From NCBI RefSeq assembly GCF_025336485.1, contig NZ_JAODAB010000003.1, positions 1 through 64,000 of the forward strand: 64,000 nt of DNA, read 5' to 3'. A model generated the notes under the pieces. It was not told where the DNA came from. It did no database searches and was given only the letters and a program-made list of their open reading frames with translations. The translations under genes were made by a program, and so were the position numbers. This document shows, one piece after another, positions 12,101 to 20,476 of the stretch (positions are counted from its first letter, which is position 1; each line of letters starts with the position of its first letter). The DNA comes from Pseudomonas citri. GTDB taxonomy: Bacteria > Pseudomonadota > Gammaproteobacteria > Pseudomonadales > Pseudomonadaceae.

Positions 12101-15100
12101 TCAAGTTTCAGGCCAAAATCGGCCAGCAGACTCTTGGCCTGCTGCATCAGGCCCTTGGTCAGCATCTGGAAGTAGTAGCGGAATATGATGGTCGCCATGG
12201 AGTCCGGCGTTTCCATCAACTCCGTGGCTCGCAGGGTTGAGCCTGTATCACGGGCCGCGAACTGAGCGGCCAGGTCGGCAAAATACTGTTGGATCGTCTG
12301 TTCGTAGTCGCCTTCCGGCACTCGGTCAGACAAGAAGTTGATGGAGAAATCAGGGGTCGACATCGTCAGTTCGGGAATCATGGCCATCAAGGCCATGGGG
12401 ATCTCTGTGCCGGGGTCCGTGGTCGGCCGGGCCGCGATCGAAAACTGGATGTTGTTGCTGGTGAACAACGTCTCCAATGCGCTGTAGGTAAAGATCGTGG
12501 ACGCCACATCGTTCAGGGAGAGAGCGTCCAGAATTTCATCGATCAGCGCAGCCGAAAGGGTCTCGTGAGTGTGACCGATAGAATCAGTGATCCATTCGGT
12601 GACGAATGTCAGGAACTGGTTGGTACCCGAACGGGGATCCGTCGACGTCTCCATGCCCAGCAACAGGGCTAGGACCGGGTTCATGCTGGAGCCAGGAAAG
12701 GTCGGCGCGCCCGGGAAACTGAAGTCGCTGGGCAATGCCTGGGAAATCAACGGGATCGCCGTCAGGTTGACCGTCGTTGTCGCCATCAGGTTGAGTGCGG
12801 AGCGGCGCAGCAACATCCCGCGCTTTTGGAGGCTGCGTGCGGGTCGGCTGCGAAGCTTCGCGTAGGGCCGCTGGCGCGGCACAAGCGCCTGGGGCCGGTA
12901 GGAACCACGCAGGACGTTCTGAGGATTTGAGTTCGAGGCGATAAGCCAGGGAGTGCTGGAGTCTGAGCCTAGGGTGAAGCTCTCGGTGATTGTCGCCGAG
13001 AAGGAAAAACGAATGCGGATAAAGACGATCTTGATCGAGACACTGACGCGTACACCCGCACTGATCTCAAGCAGGATGGCCTTGTAGCTTTCCATGTTCA
13101 GAGAAACAGAGGCATAGACGGTCAGGTTGACACTTGCCTGGATGATTCCGAAGTCGACGGTCGCATAGACAATACCGACCACCGCCACTGTTCCGCGCAG
13201 ATGGAGGTAACGCTCCGGCGACAGACTGGGCGAGGTCGGATTGAACCAGGCAAGTACCCCCTGCAGCTGACCACCGACGGTAATGCTGATGCCACCGGAC
13301 AGAATGCCCAGTGAGATGGTTTTTCCGACACCGATCTGGAGTGCCAGGCCGAATTCGAGCACCGGCGAGAAATTGCCGTTCGAGATAACCGGCACATTGG
13401 TCGAAGTCGTCCCGTTGAGCACGGCAAAGTAAAAGCCGCCGTAGCCGATGAACGGGAAAACCTGGACCGAGCCGGATCTGGAAAAATCAGTGAGGCTTGG
13501 CGGAAAACCAACGTCGACACGGAAATTTCCGTTGGTGTAGATATCCAGAGTGACGATTGGCAATGTAATCGAGACTTCGCCCATCTCGATGTGTCGCATG
13601 GCATCGGGCAGCGTCAGTTCGATGTGGTAGACGCCGATGGTGTCGCTGATTTTGCGATACAGGATTTCGAAGCGAAGGCCGGCCAATGAACCCGCCCGGC
13701 TGCCGGAAAGTTGGATCAGCAGGCCGTAGAGATTGGGGTCGTTGAAGACGACGCTGAGTTGTACCGTCGACATCGCGGTAAAACGGGTTCCGATTAGCCA
13801 GTTGGAGCCCGCGTCATACGACAGCCCCGGTAACTGTGTGGCCGGATTTTGCTGTGGGTTGCCCGTGGGAACCAACGCTTTCTCAAGGGCCTTGATGACG
13901 CCATCCATGGTTGCCGGTGGTGTCCCGCGCAGCGCCATGCGCTGACCAAGGCCAAGGTATTCCAGATCGAAGCTTTGGGTGCCGGCGCCGGGCACAACCG
14001 GCGGTGCCTGGTTCAGGGGGTCCCAACTCAGTGGTGCGACACCGTTCTGGCCGTAATCCTGCCCCAGGAAGTTTCCGCTGAGCTGGAGGTCGAATTTCGA
14101 CTTGCCATACTGCTTGGTGTACTTCAGGACAAACTTAGTGAGTTTCATGAAGCCCAGATCAACGCTGAGATCCATGTCGACTTCAATGTTCTTGGTCTGG
14201 AGATAGACCTTGACCGTCAGGTTCGGCAAGCCGATCTTTTCCAGCACGTTCCAAGGCGAAGAGAGCGAGATGTTCCGACCGGGGTCGGCGAATTCCAACA
14301 GGAAGCTGAACAGGTCGCCGACAGTGCTGTTATTCAAACTGACTGCAACGTAGGTGTTGGCGGCGACGTTGTTGTCTTTGTGATAAGTGACCGACAGGCT
14401 CTTGTAGCTGAAGATGATGTCAGTGGTGGTGGGATCGAAGACGTATGCCACACCCAGGAGCATGCCATTGATATCGACGATGCCTCGCACATAACCGGAA
14501 TACTGTGCCGGATCAGTGGAGGTCACGCGGCTGGATCGCAGCATGAATTCAGCCGTGATGGACACTGGCAAAATGTCCAGTTTCCACATCACCTGGACGT
14601 TGACCATGTAGGTGTTGTTGCTGGTGTCGAACTGGCATTGCAGGTAGTTGATGGCGATGTCCGGTACGGCGTCGGCGATCCAGGGCAGGAGCTGACGAGC
14701 GACATCGGCGATCTTCATCGGTGTGTCTGGCGACATCGTACCGGTTAGCACCCACCCTGCCGAACCGGAGCTGTTATAGGCCGTTGCGTAAAACTCAGAG
14801 CCCAGGAACACAAATGAAGTCGAGAGTTGAGCGGTTGTTTTCGCCGCCGACTTGTCGATCACCAGGCCAAGACTGTCAATCTCGATCAGTGTCAGCCCGC
14901 TACCCAGATTGATTGACCAATCAGCCCCGGTAAAGAGCGCTTGACCATTGAACGCGTAGTAGCCGTTGTTGACATTCACCGTAGCGCTGAGCGTCTCGAA
15001 CACACAGCCGCTTTGCGGGATGCCCGTTATACCGACAACCGAAAGCAGGTCGGAAACGTCGATAACGTTGTTGTTGTAGAACCGGCCGATCAATGAGGGG

Positions 15101-16197
15101 ACGGATACACCTGCGTAGAAGCTAAGGGCCTCGTTACCGAAGAAATGGAAATTGCCTCCGACGCCAATGCTCAAGCTCAATACATTGGAGAGCACCATGG
15201 AGAACGAGAACTCGATGCTATCGAGGTTCGCCGCATTGAGGGGTAATAGCGAGACCGACGTGTCCTCGACCACTTTCGTCGTCATGACCGACGATGTGGC
15301 TCCGCCATAGGTCAGCGACAACGAAATGCGGGTAACGTTGAGTGCGCTTCCGAGGGGAAAACGTGGCGGGACATAAGCGGCGAGCTGTGTACCGACGAAC
15401 AGCGCCGCAAGGCTCGAAAGATCCGGAATACTGAGCTTCCAGCCATCCGAGGTGCCGAAAACCGGACCGGTCCCATCGTTGACAGGCAAGACGCTCGACA
15501 TCGGTACGGCACTCACTGCCAATTGCCCGGCAGGGATCTCACCCACCAATTGGCCCGTGCCACCGGAAGACGAACTCGTCAGCGAAATTTGCGCCTTGAA
15601 CGTGAGCAGCCCGGCCTGCGCGGCGGTGGTGGCCAGCTTGTTTGAGAGCGAGAAAACGGGACATGCCGTGCTGGGGTCCGCCCAGCTTGTGATGGAGCCA
15701 GTCACCGGGGAAATGGCACCGCTCCAGAGTTTGGCATAGGTCTTTGGAGGAACCGGCACACCTGAAAAAGTCAGCGTGCTGCCCGATGCGGCTGACGCCG
15801 CAGTCAGGCTGGCCCCTGTGAAATCATATTGGCCCGGGACATCATTGGCGATCTTGGGGAATGCGATACCCAGTACCTGCCCGTCACCCAACGTGACCGC
15901 GAGGGATAGCTGCGCCACGCCATTGCTGTCGACACTGAACACCGCGGTGGCAGCCGGCATCGCGAATCCCATGAAGGTTCCGGCCAGCGTGCCAGCCAGT
16001 GTGATGACCTCGCCCGGCGGCGTTGCACTTGAGAGCGCCATTTCGAGACTGGCGCCTGGAAACAGCGTGATATCACTGAGCAGCGCTGTGACAGGTGCCG
16101 ATCCCAGCTCATTGGTGGCCGGAAGCGCCAGTCTCGTATTTGAAGCGTTCAGGTAGTCATTGGTGTGGAGGCTGGTCCAAAGATCCTGGATGTTCAT
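3172..16197 (-). CDS. Giant LysM-repeat protein (4341 aa)
   Basis: A single uninterrupted 13-kb reading frame. The N-terminal ~1100 residues are beta-rich and repetitive, with no signal peptide. A basic linker near residues 1110-1130 (YRPQALVPRQRPYAKLRSRP) follows. From about residue 1380 to 3700 there are many LysM-like units, such as YTVRPGDTLASIGNLFG, YTSQTGDTLTGLAACFG and YVIQAGDTFGSIASAQ, many of them degenerate and separated by beta-rich blocks. The last ~650 residues contain helical segments and no recognised catalytic domain. LysM modules bind N-acetylglucosamine polymers (peptidoglycan, chitin). The ATG overlaps the TGA of the upstream gene (ATGA at 16194-16197), so the two are translationally coupled. 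Role unknown; a structural, adhesive or toxin-scaffold function is inference. Confidence 0.75.
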   Translation of the reverse strand: MNIQDLWTSLHTNDYLNASNTRLALPATNELGSAPVTALLSDITLFPGASLEMALSSATPPGEVITLAGTLAGTFMGFAMPAATAVFSVDSNGVAQLSLAVTLGDGQVLGIAFPKIANDVPGQYDFTGASLTAASAASGSTLTFSGVPVPPKTYAKLWSGAISPVTGSITSWADPSTACPVFSLSNKLATTAAQAGLLTFKAQISLTSSSSGGTGQLVGEIPAGQLAVSAVPMSSVLPVNDGTGPVFGTSDGWKLSIPDLSSLAALFVGTQLAAYVPPRFPLGSALNVTRISLSLTYGGATSSVMTTKVVEDTSVSLLPLNAANLDSIEFSFSMVLSNVLSLSIGVGGNFHFFGNEALSFYAGVSVPSLIGRFYNNNVIDVSDLLSVVGITGIPQSGCVFETLSATVNVNNGYYAFNGQALFTGADWSINLGSGLTLIEIDSLGLVIDKSAAKTTAQLSTSFVFLGSEFYATAYNSSGSAGWVLTGTMSPDTPMKIADVARQLLPWIADAVPDIAINYLQCQFDTSNNTYMVNVQVMWKLDILPVSITAEFMLRSSRVTSTDPAQYSGYVRGIVDINGMLLGVAYVFDPTTTDIIFSYKSLSVTYHKDNNVAANTYVAVSLNNSTVGDLFSFLLEFADPGRNISLSSPWNVLEKIGLPNLTVKVYLQTKNIEVDMDLSVDLGFMKLTKFVLKYTKQYGKSKFDLQLSGNFLGQDYGQNGVAPLSWDPLNQAPPVVPGAGTQSFDLEYLGLGQRMALRGTPPATMDGVIKALEKALVPTGNPQQNPATQLPGLSYDAGSNWLIGTRFTAMSTVQLSVVFNDPNLYGLLIQLSGSRAGSLAGLRFEILYRKISDTIGVYHIELTLPDAMRHIEMGEVSITLPIVTLDIYTNGNFRVDVGFPPSLTDFSRSGSVQVFPFIGYGGFYFAVLNGTTSTNVPVISNGNFSPVLEFGLALQIGVGKTISLGILSGGISITVGGQLQGVLAWFNPTSPSLSPERYLHLRGTVAVVGIVYATVDFGIIQASVNLTVYASVSLNMESYKAILLEISAGVRVSVSIKIVFIRIRFSFSATITESFTLGSDSSTPWLIASNSNPQNVLRGSYRPQALVPRQRPYAKLRSRPARSLQKRGMLLRRSALNLMATTTVNLTAIPLISQALPSDFSFPGAPTFPGSSMNPVLALLLGMETSTDPRSGTNQFLTFVTEWITDSIGHTHETLSAALIDEILDALSLNDVASTIFTYSALETLFTSNNIQFSIAARPTTDPGTEIPMALMAMIPELTMSTPDFSINFLSDRVPEGDYEQTIQQYFADLAAQFAARDTGSTLRATELMETPDSMATIIFRYYFQMLTKGLMQQAKSLLADFGLKLDESQTAAASLTSIANRFTNNYTVRPGDTLASIGNLFGVSGADLRAANPDYQNAEPTVGQTVFIPTTTVTYTSQTGDTLTGLAACFGVSEADLQAANPGVDFNNLQAGTALTIPAMRILHTVIADESGVSVAADFGIDLGTLKAANPGVNFNPLAAGTELLIPLQVTPYMVAASNQSAQNVLNTAVTLALGDITFTAKSTDSITSLAAQFGVTAEQLVTTNAESLTVINPGQSISLGDLTTVTRAGESYNSIIGYWYDRIVDFDPTTLTTANPALTLTAGQKLSIPQTTAHDTIYTVQSGDTFAKVAAAYPGLTLSQLLGNNAAIGLDIGQTVSLPAVAVPTSSSFILPYAATTGDTLVSIAEAFFAADERTQSAAIQSLQQWNGIQVATTPLAVGQIINIPYASSFGNIQRQYKVSAKRIADSTASGMASLLAARASLTAPNVSHSIAATDTLSSISAAYDLSLEQLTDCIALVSGLFQVDATSKILTLSVVAIPGMRLSVLTDNLASMGMFTDALNMTSRFMMSGLRAPAPKFPGQPAPSATLAYPLYALVGQEYPLGAVATGYDIDIGSSGASWVSVDASAAVMPLVQPEIDQINSFRTLTFQPSVSQTIALPQFTYAADCQSVGTINLWVTPQVPAQIIPSGQKVVQPSMWTLPDAMISALAASPSGTLLYQPKSGTTTSDGSIQSVVLENTCYATSISIDIQTIPNAPDGIYMVAGADQAGMQRLLALWEFLTSNGETATLYIAYPDQSSSSTSGVLVSDALSRTDSFMLKTNLSTESHGAPQLTLRKTPIRMLNTGLLETPLADLEPDNSLNFLQLLWECSVVKSGGYYLRYVTTDGTVGLPQTLFTGGTQATIQIIVVADNQAAGSPVAYSFNNVALIGDNVDTGTHNIFFEALTHEVTSSDTLASVAQLYASYVSLDAVSLAELNQTIVGTMVPGTTVTGALGQVTVLATDSFLSLAQRAGVTVAAIATQKAQVTGWLQPGSELQFSGNPVQLVAPGETLASISQEYDFLDPEALAALNLNTVDLLLVGATLTIPAKADYVIQAGDTFGSIASAQATDLSLIADANQDGQILTAGQPIIVGGGTLNLTATLPQGHIGFDVTRANPQPVDPADETDQQALNTLFNLLGFQITETAALKASNEGLPAGPTTQNDDDPWDYQQVMSVLAFAKVNHAIDSAPLPPPALNPYAGISANAMSEVALAFQDVLGNRTNGSVMSPIDQPLGYTDQMIPVGAWPSATAAYRFSSPASGDNNLAVTVSISPTQFLPDNTPLQMVGGAPSAALSTAPAVRASGALATYQTVSYQLQQPDVTGWLSTTLGTLDDAQNVGETARIILLGLANSAYVFLTGAKDLVVDPVTLGPNGYKDIGALLNFALSQSSTGYAVSATNLGQYNAVARADLLWGQGTQLAVPDNYLVLSGDTPQAIVTRLDGAIDLATLANNNAAVKVAQDAMVHTAVRSATVGSAGLSLSAIGLQVGTLVVDGPGNVPGLVTPNAAVPLNANLTLTYTDTTGQYSYQTTASVTLEDAAASFTKQVRENSGDQEAVVTVLEVAGANEFLDDIWPIGTVLTISSVLANSNDTLTSLVTDFGAPTGATGTPEAQFLAGNAEVPGIWAVNTALFIETLPVSIAEGETLADIAGMYASDVGSILDQNRTVPFLDSALLAIPYLANNTGIRASVYGATGAETFSGIVAKYPGWSLNGVAQYNGDVPGLFAAVAINLNGRTITPTVTSTINELAQAFGLSVNDFMAQVSALAGIIAAGAAIVAPAMTSLSGDTLHDVASRYNLDEGSLASACASLPGLLPANQTIVIEGTRYQTYANDTFGLLTARVNADRVALNLTQLSVADVAAAASGVSVSARTLLAPPLTGSVLAAVTPAKTKAILSLGVTLTMSRDPALLAPAFAGAPHVVSARTDIPAQPFAGLTAVDQGSLQQFAIDFETAFPGLKIATGPASTQTQGITQIKKPSLKLAASANPASSTGGKTLWVVNFSDSGVGITYEINPSGVRYFGVTPLSTVAWNNTVEVPTYSADKGLLWTGKQQAFRAADPDQWNQQFLAAIDLLLSPSYAVPGSSDSKVAADIASVIAAKSGIASGMSRIVAPIIGTDSTGLDEAQTTLKQQLLTTLSSAYSVQTLVQIDLDVQGAGAGNDPTTAPQLSGNLVAGVIRTPDDAVAVTDPNQPFAPLAAQTQVSQSFLAEIIFYVPNIIRPGLTVSYAGVPDTYTTTGSDSLSTIAAFFNVERPGNLPSGMTLAATDEPLFLGSTAINVTSYVVPASLATITDVAAWMSVEISDVVNANSERTGFFAVGSTVTIDGTAYTPSTTDTLEMIAVHFGGQDQFSDKLADIDAGTLPGSYTLNSLAPARGIQNVPQMSIATAKGALATSGSRITTLFGVKDPAIQKSVVLNLDYQVSQMEFDLHSVDGIQGYKSSSWLNFIIPIVNGADTDGHVGQIQVPVPLRGYPGPAIISDQSASNATLTPEPAKVLAQWDYGFTTKRQYAAQDQMTLEVRFNQTSDDSADALSYANAPKYESVIEVLAAFSAVWPAISADLAQLPDTVADTVSPAAANAVAALADLADRLQNAWSGVQAMRLFAGLPEKTFNYLMSTLIRGIPAQISGVTLDRIGQMTDFSVDPDDFLFVTNAGYQADLNNGVVPAALAVEFDGYGFKLSGQQTIKPAVAGGGNTDWLVVDPAGTQTVVDGQHNSQVFTAPQTYRLTLSGTGTSAVIKVYRQILWPGLKYVPPANGADGEGTWLNGSQAGTRLAFALEEQLALISDQLELDYDFYRLNLLLLQNASGGTSISRNANLIAGAQINPLFIYKTPVVKFPTRITPLLSHVETVSMTGPDLTSALSNFFETLVASQTQALPGTIRQMRIGAAYWQSVDGKTDPTTPGSLSIRNPLVLAPTVQFNVDTDWKASGLVGTLASAMTNSAEQMGITAAAPGQWVLDVLVYSYVEGADKLTGILDIQNQIYPA

Positions 16198-19100
16198 TGC
16201 TTGGCTCCCTGCCTTTTGATCTCGTGTTGCGGCGCGATCAGCACCGCATTTCCCTGCCTGGTGGCCTTGAGACGGCTGGCAGCATTGTTGCCTGTGCCAG
16301 CGTTACCACCCGCGCCGTTTTTCAGGTACGCGGCGTACCAGCCCAGGGCGCCGCTGGTCGGAGCGTCCGGATTGCCGAACATCAGCATGTTGATCTGCCC
16401 GTTCGGCGGGAAACTGAGACTCAAGAACTTCAACGCGATGTCTTTGAGCTGAAGAATGTAGGTCGGTGGCTGGACCAGGAACGAAACATCACCGAACGCC
16501 AACTTGAGCACACCTTGCAGCGAGATCGCCCGATCACCGCCGCTGACGCCAGGCATGCTGAGGCCTACATAGTTGCTAACGCCGTTCACATTGGGCGCCC
16601 ATCCCAGCATCAGCGATGCGGTAAAGCCCGCCTGCGCAGCGAGAGCGCCTAGAGAGCCGAGATCAAGCTCGAACTCCAGGCCGAACCATGGGGCCGTGAG
16701 CACGCTTCCCTGAATCGGAGAATCAACAGGCATGAAGCCCATCGAGTCCGGCGTCGCCTGCCCTGTCCCCTGTACCAACCCCGTGAGTCTCATCGGAAAA
16801 TGGGCGGCCAGACTGAGTACTCGAACTTCGCTGGCGCCCTGGTCGAGCAAGATTTTTGTTGCATCGAACACAAACGTTCGATAAGTGGGCGACGCTTGAT
16901 CGAAGGTCATGTCTATCGACAACGCCGAATAGACCAGGCCGCCCCCTACTCCGCCGAGATCAATGACAGCCTGCTCTGGACCATAGGAGAAAAGATCGAA
17001 CCCGGTCTGCGGCAGGAACGAAACCGACCCGCTTAGCTGGAAAAGAGAGTTGACCGTAGTGTCGCCTGGATCATCGTCATCACTGGTAACGGTGATGAAG
17101 GACGCGGTCTGAATGTTGACCATGTAGAGCGTGCTGCTCGACATGCTGTAGGACGTGGGGCCATTGCTGGTGAAGGAGTAGGTCCCTACCCCACCGCTCT
17201 TCTGGTAAGTACCGTACAAGACCAGATTGTTATCGGACGCGTTTTCCTGGGTCGATTGTTCGCCGAAGAGTTCATTGATCATCAGTTCGATCGAACTGGA
17301 AAACGAATTGATTTCTGAATTGGCGATCCCGACCTTCAGTGACAGCACCTTGTAGTCATAGGCCTGGGTGCTGGTCAAAGGCTCAAGCGAGTTATAGTCG
17401 ATAAGGCCGAACGCTGAGCTCGCTGTCGTCACGTACTCCGCGGCACCGGTGACGACCGGAGTGACGGTGATGCCTAAATGGTGGGCCTGGAACTTTGACG
17501 CGTCGATGCCTGCGGCAAGTCCTTCCAACTGCGGCGGCAGTCCGGAAAGGGGAACCTCTCCATTCAACACAAGTATGCCGTTCCAGTTGGTGCTCAGCAT
17601 CACCATATTGACGAAGTAGCTGAGGTCGGTATCGCCTGCTTCCAGCCGGGTTATCGCCTCATCGAAAATGTCTGAGATGATCTTTTGCGTCGCCGCCGTC
17701 GACGTATTGAAGGCGTCGCCCTCCGTCCATTGGGCGGTATCTGCAACGATTTGTACCAACTGCTTATTGCAGAACTTAAAAATGACGATGGAGTTGTGAT
17801 CCGCCCAGCGCCATGGGGACAAGTCAAACTCCCAATCCGCGACGAAGAGGCTTAAATCGCCGGTATAGGAACGGATTGTCTGGGCCCAGGTGTCGTACTG
17901 AGCAGCCGTCAGGACACCTTGCAGCGAAATGTTCAGCGCAGCTTCATCCGGCCACATGCCAGAACCGGGGCTGACGCCCACCACCAAAGGGGCGATCGCC
18001 GTCGTCACTGCCGAGTCCGTGATGACATTTGTCAGGGTCAGGTAACGTTCCTGCGTCAGGACATAGGGGAAGCTGCCACAGGCCGCGAAGCGATCACCCG
18101 CGGACATGATGAGCGCCAACTGGTTTGTTTGCAGCGCGTCCTTCAATGGACCATCGACGGAACTGAGCACGACGGTGTTACTGCGATACATCGGCACGAC
18201 TGAAGGAGAGTTACCGAGCGTCAGGTGCGCCCAACCCAATTCGCTCCCGGCCTGGTTGAACTCGAGCAGCAGACCTTGGGGAGTCGTACCAAACGGCGGT
18301 GAGGGCAACGTTGCCGTGGATGCGGTGAAGCCGCTCGTGCTGAGATTGATCATCTGCTGGATCAGCGCTTTGCGCTTGGGCGCCCAGGCTTGCATTTCGA
18401 ACTGTGAGAGGTCTTCGGTGGTCAAGCCGACACCGACCGTCACACCGGCGTAAGGCAATAGCGGATAACTACCCTGCTCATCTCCAAGCGCGTTGGCGCG
18501 GAGCGCTGAAGGTGCAAGGGCCCCGAGTTCCACTGGCAGATAGTTCAAGAACGGAGAGGACGCGTCCCCCGGTCCATTGTGCAACACCGAGCTGTCGGGT
18601 TGCGCGAAGTAGGTCGAGCCATCGTCTACGGACAGGTAGGCCCATGAAGTCCGGCCTGCGCCAGTGAGTGGCCCAAAGACGCGCCTCGTGTCACTGGCTC
18701 CGGTGCCGGTGGCGGCTCTGAGCGTCGCTGCGAACGCCGGTTGATCCGGAACGAAATTCAGCGTCGCTGACGCGTTGACACCCAAGTACTCCACCGCCGA
18801 TAAGCCACACATCAGTGTTGCGCTGAGATCGGGTGCGGAACCGGGCAGCGACGCCTTCCCGGTCGCAGACAGCGATACCGTGAAATCCCCGCTGGGCGTC
18901 ATGGCGACGGTCTTGTTGCCTGCCAGAACGACAGGGTTGCCGCTGGCATCAACCGCAAGGAGGCGATCTGTGAATACCAACGAGGCATTGGCTGCGGGTG
19001 CAAGGTTGACCGTTTCGCCAACGGCTGTGCGGTAGGTTGAGGCCAGTGGCGACTGATTGGCGATAAACCCTGCGAAACTGCGCAGATGGTCGAGCGGTGC

Positions 19101-19820
19101 CAATGGGTCGAGCGTCATGTCCAGTGAGAGGCCAGAGGTGCCGAAAACCAGAAACCTGTGGCTCGCGCTTTGAGCGTAACCGCCGCCAACCGGCGCGGTG
19201 TAGGAACGCAGACCGATATCCAACTGTTCGGCTGCGGCCTCTGTGACGGACACCGAGAACTGAAAGCAACCCGAGATGGAACTTGGACCAAGCACATTGA
19301 TAGCTCCGCCACTCAGCCAGGGCAGTTCATAAGGCTGGCGAGAGCCGAACGGCGTCACCGACCAGCTATTGCCGTTTCCGGAGATGGACAAGCTCAATCC
19401 ATCTTCGGAAACGGCAAAAATGGAATCACTGTCGATATTGATGGATAAATTCGCACCCTGGATCTGCGCCGACCGGATTACGACAGCCTGCGCGCTGGAG
19501 CGGGTCGCATAGACCACCATTCCACTTAGCCCGACCGCAGGATTTTCAATGTTTTGAAACCACGCGGCGAACGCACCCGCTCTGGCGCTGTTGGCAAAAT
19601 AGACTTGAGCGGCTGCAACAAAACTGTCTATTTGAGCCGGTACCAGTCCAGGGACAACGATGAACCAGCCCCCTGAGGAGATGGCATCGGACAAGCTCAA
19701 CGTTTGCGGCCCCGTCACACCCGCCGGCAGCAGGTACGCCATCCACACGCTATCACCTGGCGATAAGGTGTCTGGCACATATAAGCTGGTCTGCGACGGA
19801 TATTGACAAAGGGCTGACAT
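16194..19820 (-). CDS. Large beta-rich protein of unknown function, partner of giant LysM protein
   Basis: A 1208-residue protein, start chosen at 19818-19820 (MSALCQYPSQTSLYVPD) because AGGCAAGAAA lies directly upstream; a longer frame exists but has poorer sequence. The protein is rich in Ser, Gly, Ala and short hydrophobic strands throughout, like the N-terminal third of the giant protein next to it, and lacks Cys-rich or catalytic motifs I can recognise. There is no clear signal peptide or membrane segment. Its stop overlaps the start of the 4341-residue LysM protein, which suggests stoichiometric expression and perhaps a complex. I do not recognise the family. Confidence 0.65.
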   Translation of the reverse strand: MSALCQYPSQTSLYVPDTLSPGDSVWMAYLLPAGVTGPQTLSLSDAISSGGWFIVVPGLVPAQIDSFVAAAQVYFANSARAGAFAAWFQNIENPAVGLSGMVVYATRSSAQAVVIRSAQIQGANLSINIDSDSIFAVSEDGLSLSISGNGNSWSVTPFGSRQPYELPWLSGGAINVLGPSSISGCFQFSVSVTEAAAEQLDIGLRSYTAPVGGGYAQSASHRFLVFGTSGLSLDMTLDPLAPLDHLRSFAGFIANQSPLASTYRTAVGETVNLAPAANASLVFTDRLLAVDASGNPVVLAGNKTVAMTPSGDFTVSLSATGKASLPGSAPDLSATLMCGLSAVEYLGVNASATLNFVPDQPAFAATLRAATGTGASDTRRVFGPLTGAGRTSWAYLSVDDGSTYFAQPDSSVLHNGPGDASSPFLNYLPVELGALAPSALRANALGDEQGSYPLLPYAGVTVGVGLTTEDLSQFEMQAWAPKRKALIQQMINLSTSGFTASTATLPSPPFGTTPQGLLLEFNQAGSELGWAHLTLGNSPSVVPMYRSNTVVLSSVDGPLKDALQTNQLALIMSAGDRFAACGSFPYVLTQERYLTLTNVITDSAVTTAIAPLVVGVSPGSGMWPDEAALNISLQGVLTAAQYDTWAQTIRSYTGDLSLFVADWEFDLSPWRWADHNSIVIFKFCNKQLVQIVADTAQWTEGDAFNTSTAATQKIISDIFDEAITRLEAGDTDLSYFVNMVMLSTNWNGILVLNGEVPLSGLPPQLEGLAAGIDASKFQAHHLGITVTPVVTGAAEYVTTASSAFGLIDYNSLEPLTSTQAYDYKVLSLKVGIANSEINSFSSSIELMINELFGEQSTQENASDNNLVLYGTYQKSGGVGTYSFTSNGPTSYSMSSSTLYMVNIQTASFITVTSDDDDPGDTTVNSLFQLSGSVSFLPQTGFDLFSYGPEQAVIDLGGVGGGLVYSALSIDMTFDQASPTYRTFVFDATKILLDQGASEVRVLSLAAHFPMRLTGLVQGTGQATPDSMGFMPVDSPIQGSVLTAPWFGLEFELDLGSLGALAAQAGFTASLMLGWAPNVNGVSNYVGLSMPGVSGGDRAISLQGVLKLAFGDVSFLVQPPTYILQLKDIALKFLSLSFPPNGQINMLMFGNPDAPTSGALGWYAAYLKNGAGGNAGTGNNAASRLKATRQGNAVLIAPQHEIKRQGAKQ

Positions 19821-19840
19821 TTTCTTGCCTCGTAATAGGA

Positions 19841-20476
19841 CTATTGCTGTGACTGGTCCCAACGGATAGAGCCGTCGCTTTGTATAATTCCAGTGCCATA
19901 AAGCTCGTGGTCTTTGTCGTAAACCGTTACGGCCTGACCGCCGAAAACTTCTTGATAGCAATACACCGTGATGTCGCCGTCAGCATCTACCTGCATGGTA
20001 AATGGATCATCCGCGACAACGTCTGGCGCAAATTCGATAAAAGCGCCGCCCAAAGCGCTTCCGAGTTTTATGTTGTAATACTCCCAGATACGACTCAGCG
20101 CGTTGCCTACAGGCAAAGCAAGGGCGACCTTGCCAGACGCCCCCTGATAATAAGAAGCCGACTGAAAAGTGGTTAAGAACGGGGTGTATGATGTTTTGAT
20201 GGCATAAAGGTCATATTGCGGGGCGTCGAATTCAACGTACCAGTTCTTACTGTCGTCTGCGTATACATTGGTTACCGTCGCGTATTTGTCTGATGTTGAC
20301 GTGAACAACCTGTAAACTTCCACGATCGGCTGATCCCCTCCTGTTGCCAAATCGTCGGAAGCTGCTCCAGTTGCGCCCTGAATACATTGCTCCGGAATAA
20401 TGAAGTCTGTGTCCGCGTACAGTCGAGGTGACAGAAATATAAAAACAATGGTTAATAATGCAAGGCAGCGGTTCAT
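19841..20476 (-). CDS. Secreted protein of unknown function (211 aa), coupled to nuclease gene
   Basis: The start is placed at 20474-20476 because this ATG overlaps the TGA of the nuclease gene (ATGA) and opens a good signal peptide: MNRCLALLTIVFIFLSPRLY, then cleavage probably after the Ala of RLYA. The mature part of about 190 residues is rich in Tyr, Asp and Val with two Cys (one near the N-terminus and one near residue 172), compatible with a disulphide-bonded periplasmic or secreted beta protein. No family was recognised. Tight coupling to a CdtB/DNase I-like enzyme suggests a chaperone, immunity or receptor-binding partner; this is inference only. Confidence 0.6.
   Translation of the reverse strand: MNRCLALLTIVFIFLSPRLYADTDFIIPEQCIQGATGAASDDLATGGDQPIVEVYRLFTSTSDKYATVTNVYADDSKNWYVEFDAPQYDLYAIKTSYTPFLTTFQSASYYQGASGKVALALPVGNALSRIWEYYNIKLGSALGGAFIEFAPDVVADDPFTMQVDADGDITVYCYQEVFGGQAVTVYDKDHELYGTGIIQSDGSIRWDQSQQ

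Noticed and set aside
3401..15739. Many antisense reading frames of 70-330 codons opposite the giant LysM gene
   Set aside because: They follow from the high GC content and codon bias of the real gene; their translations are Arg/Pro/Gly-rich low-quality sequences with no motifs or ribosome-binding sites.
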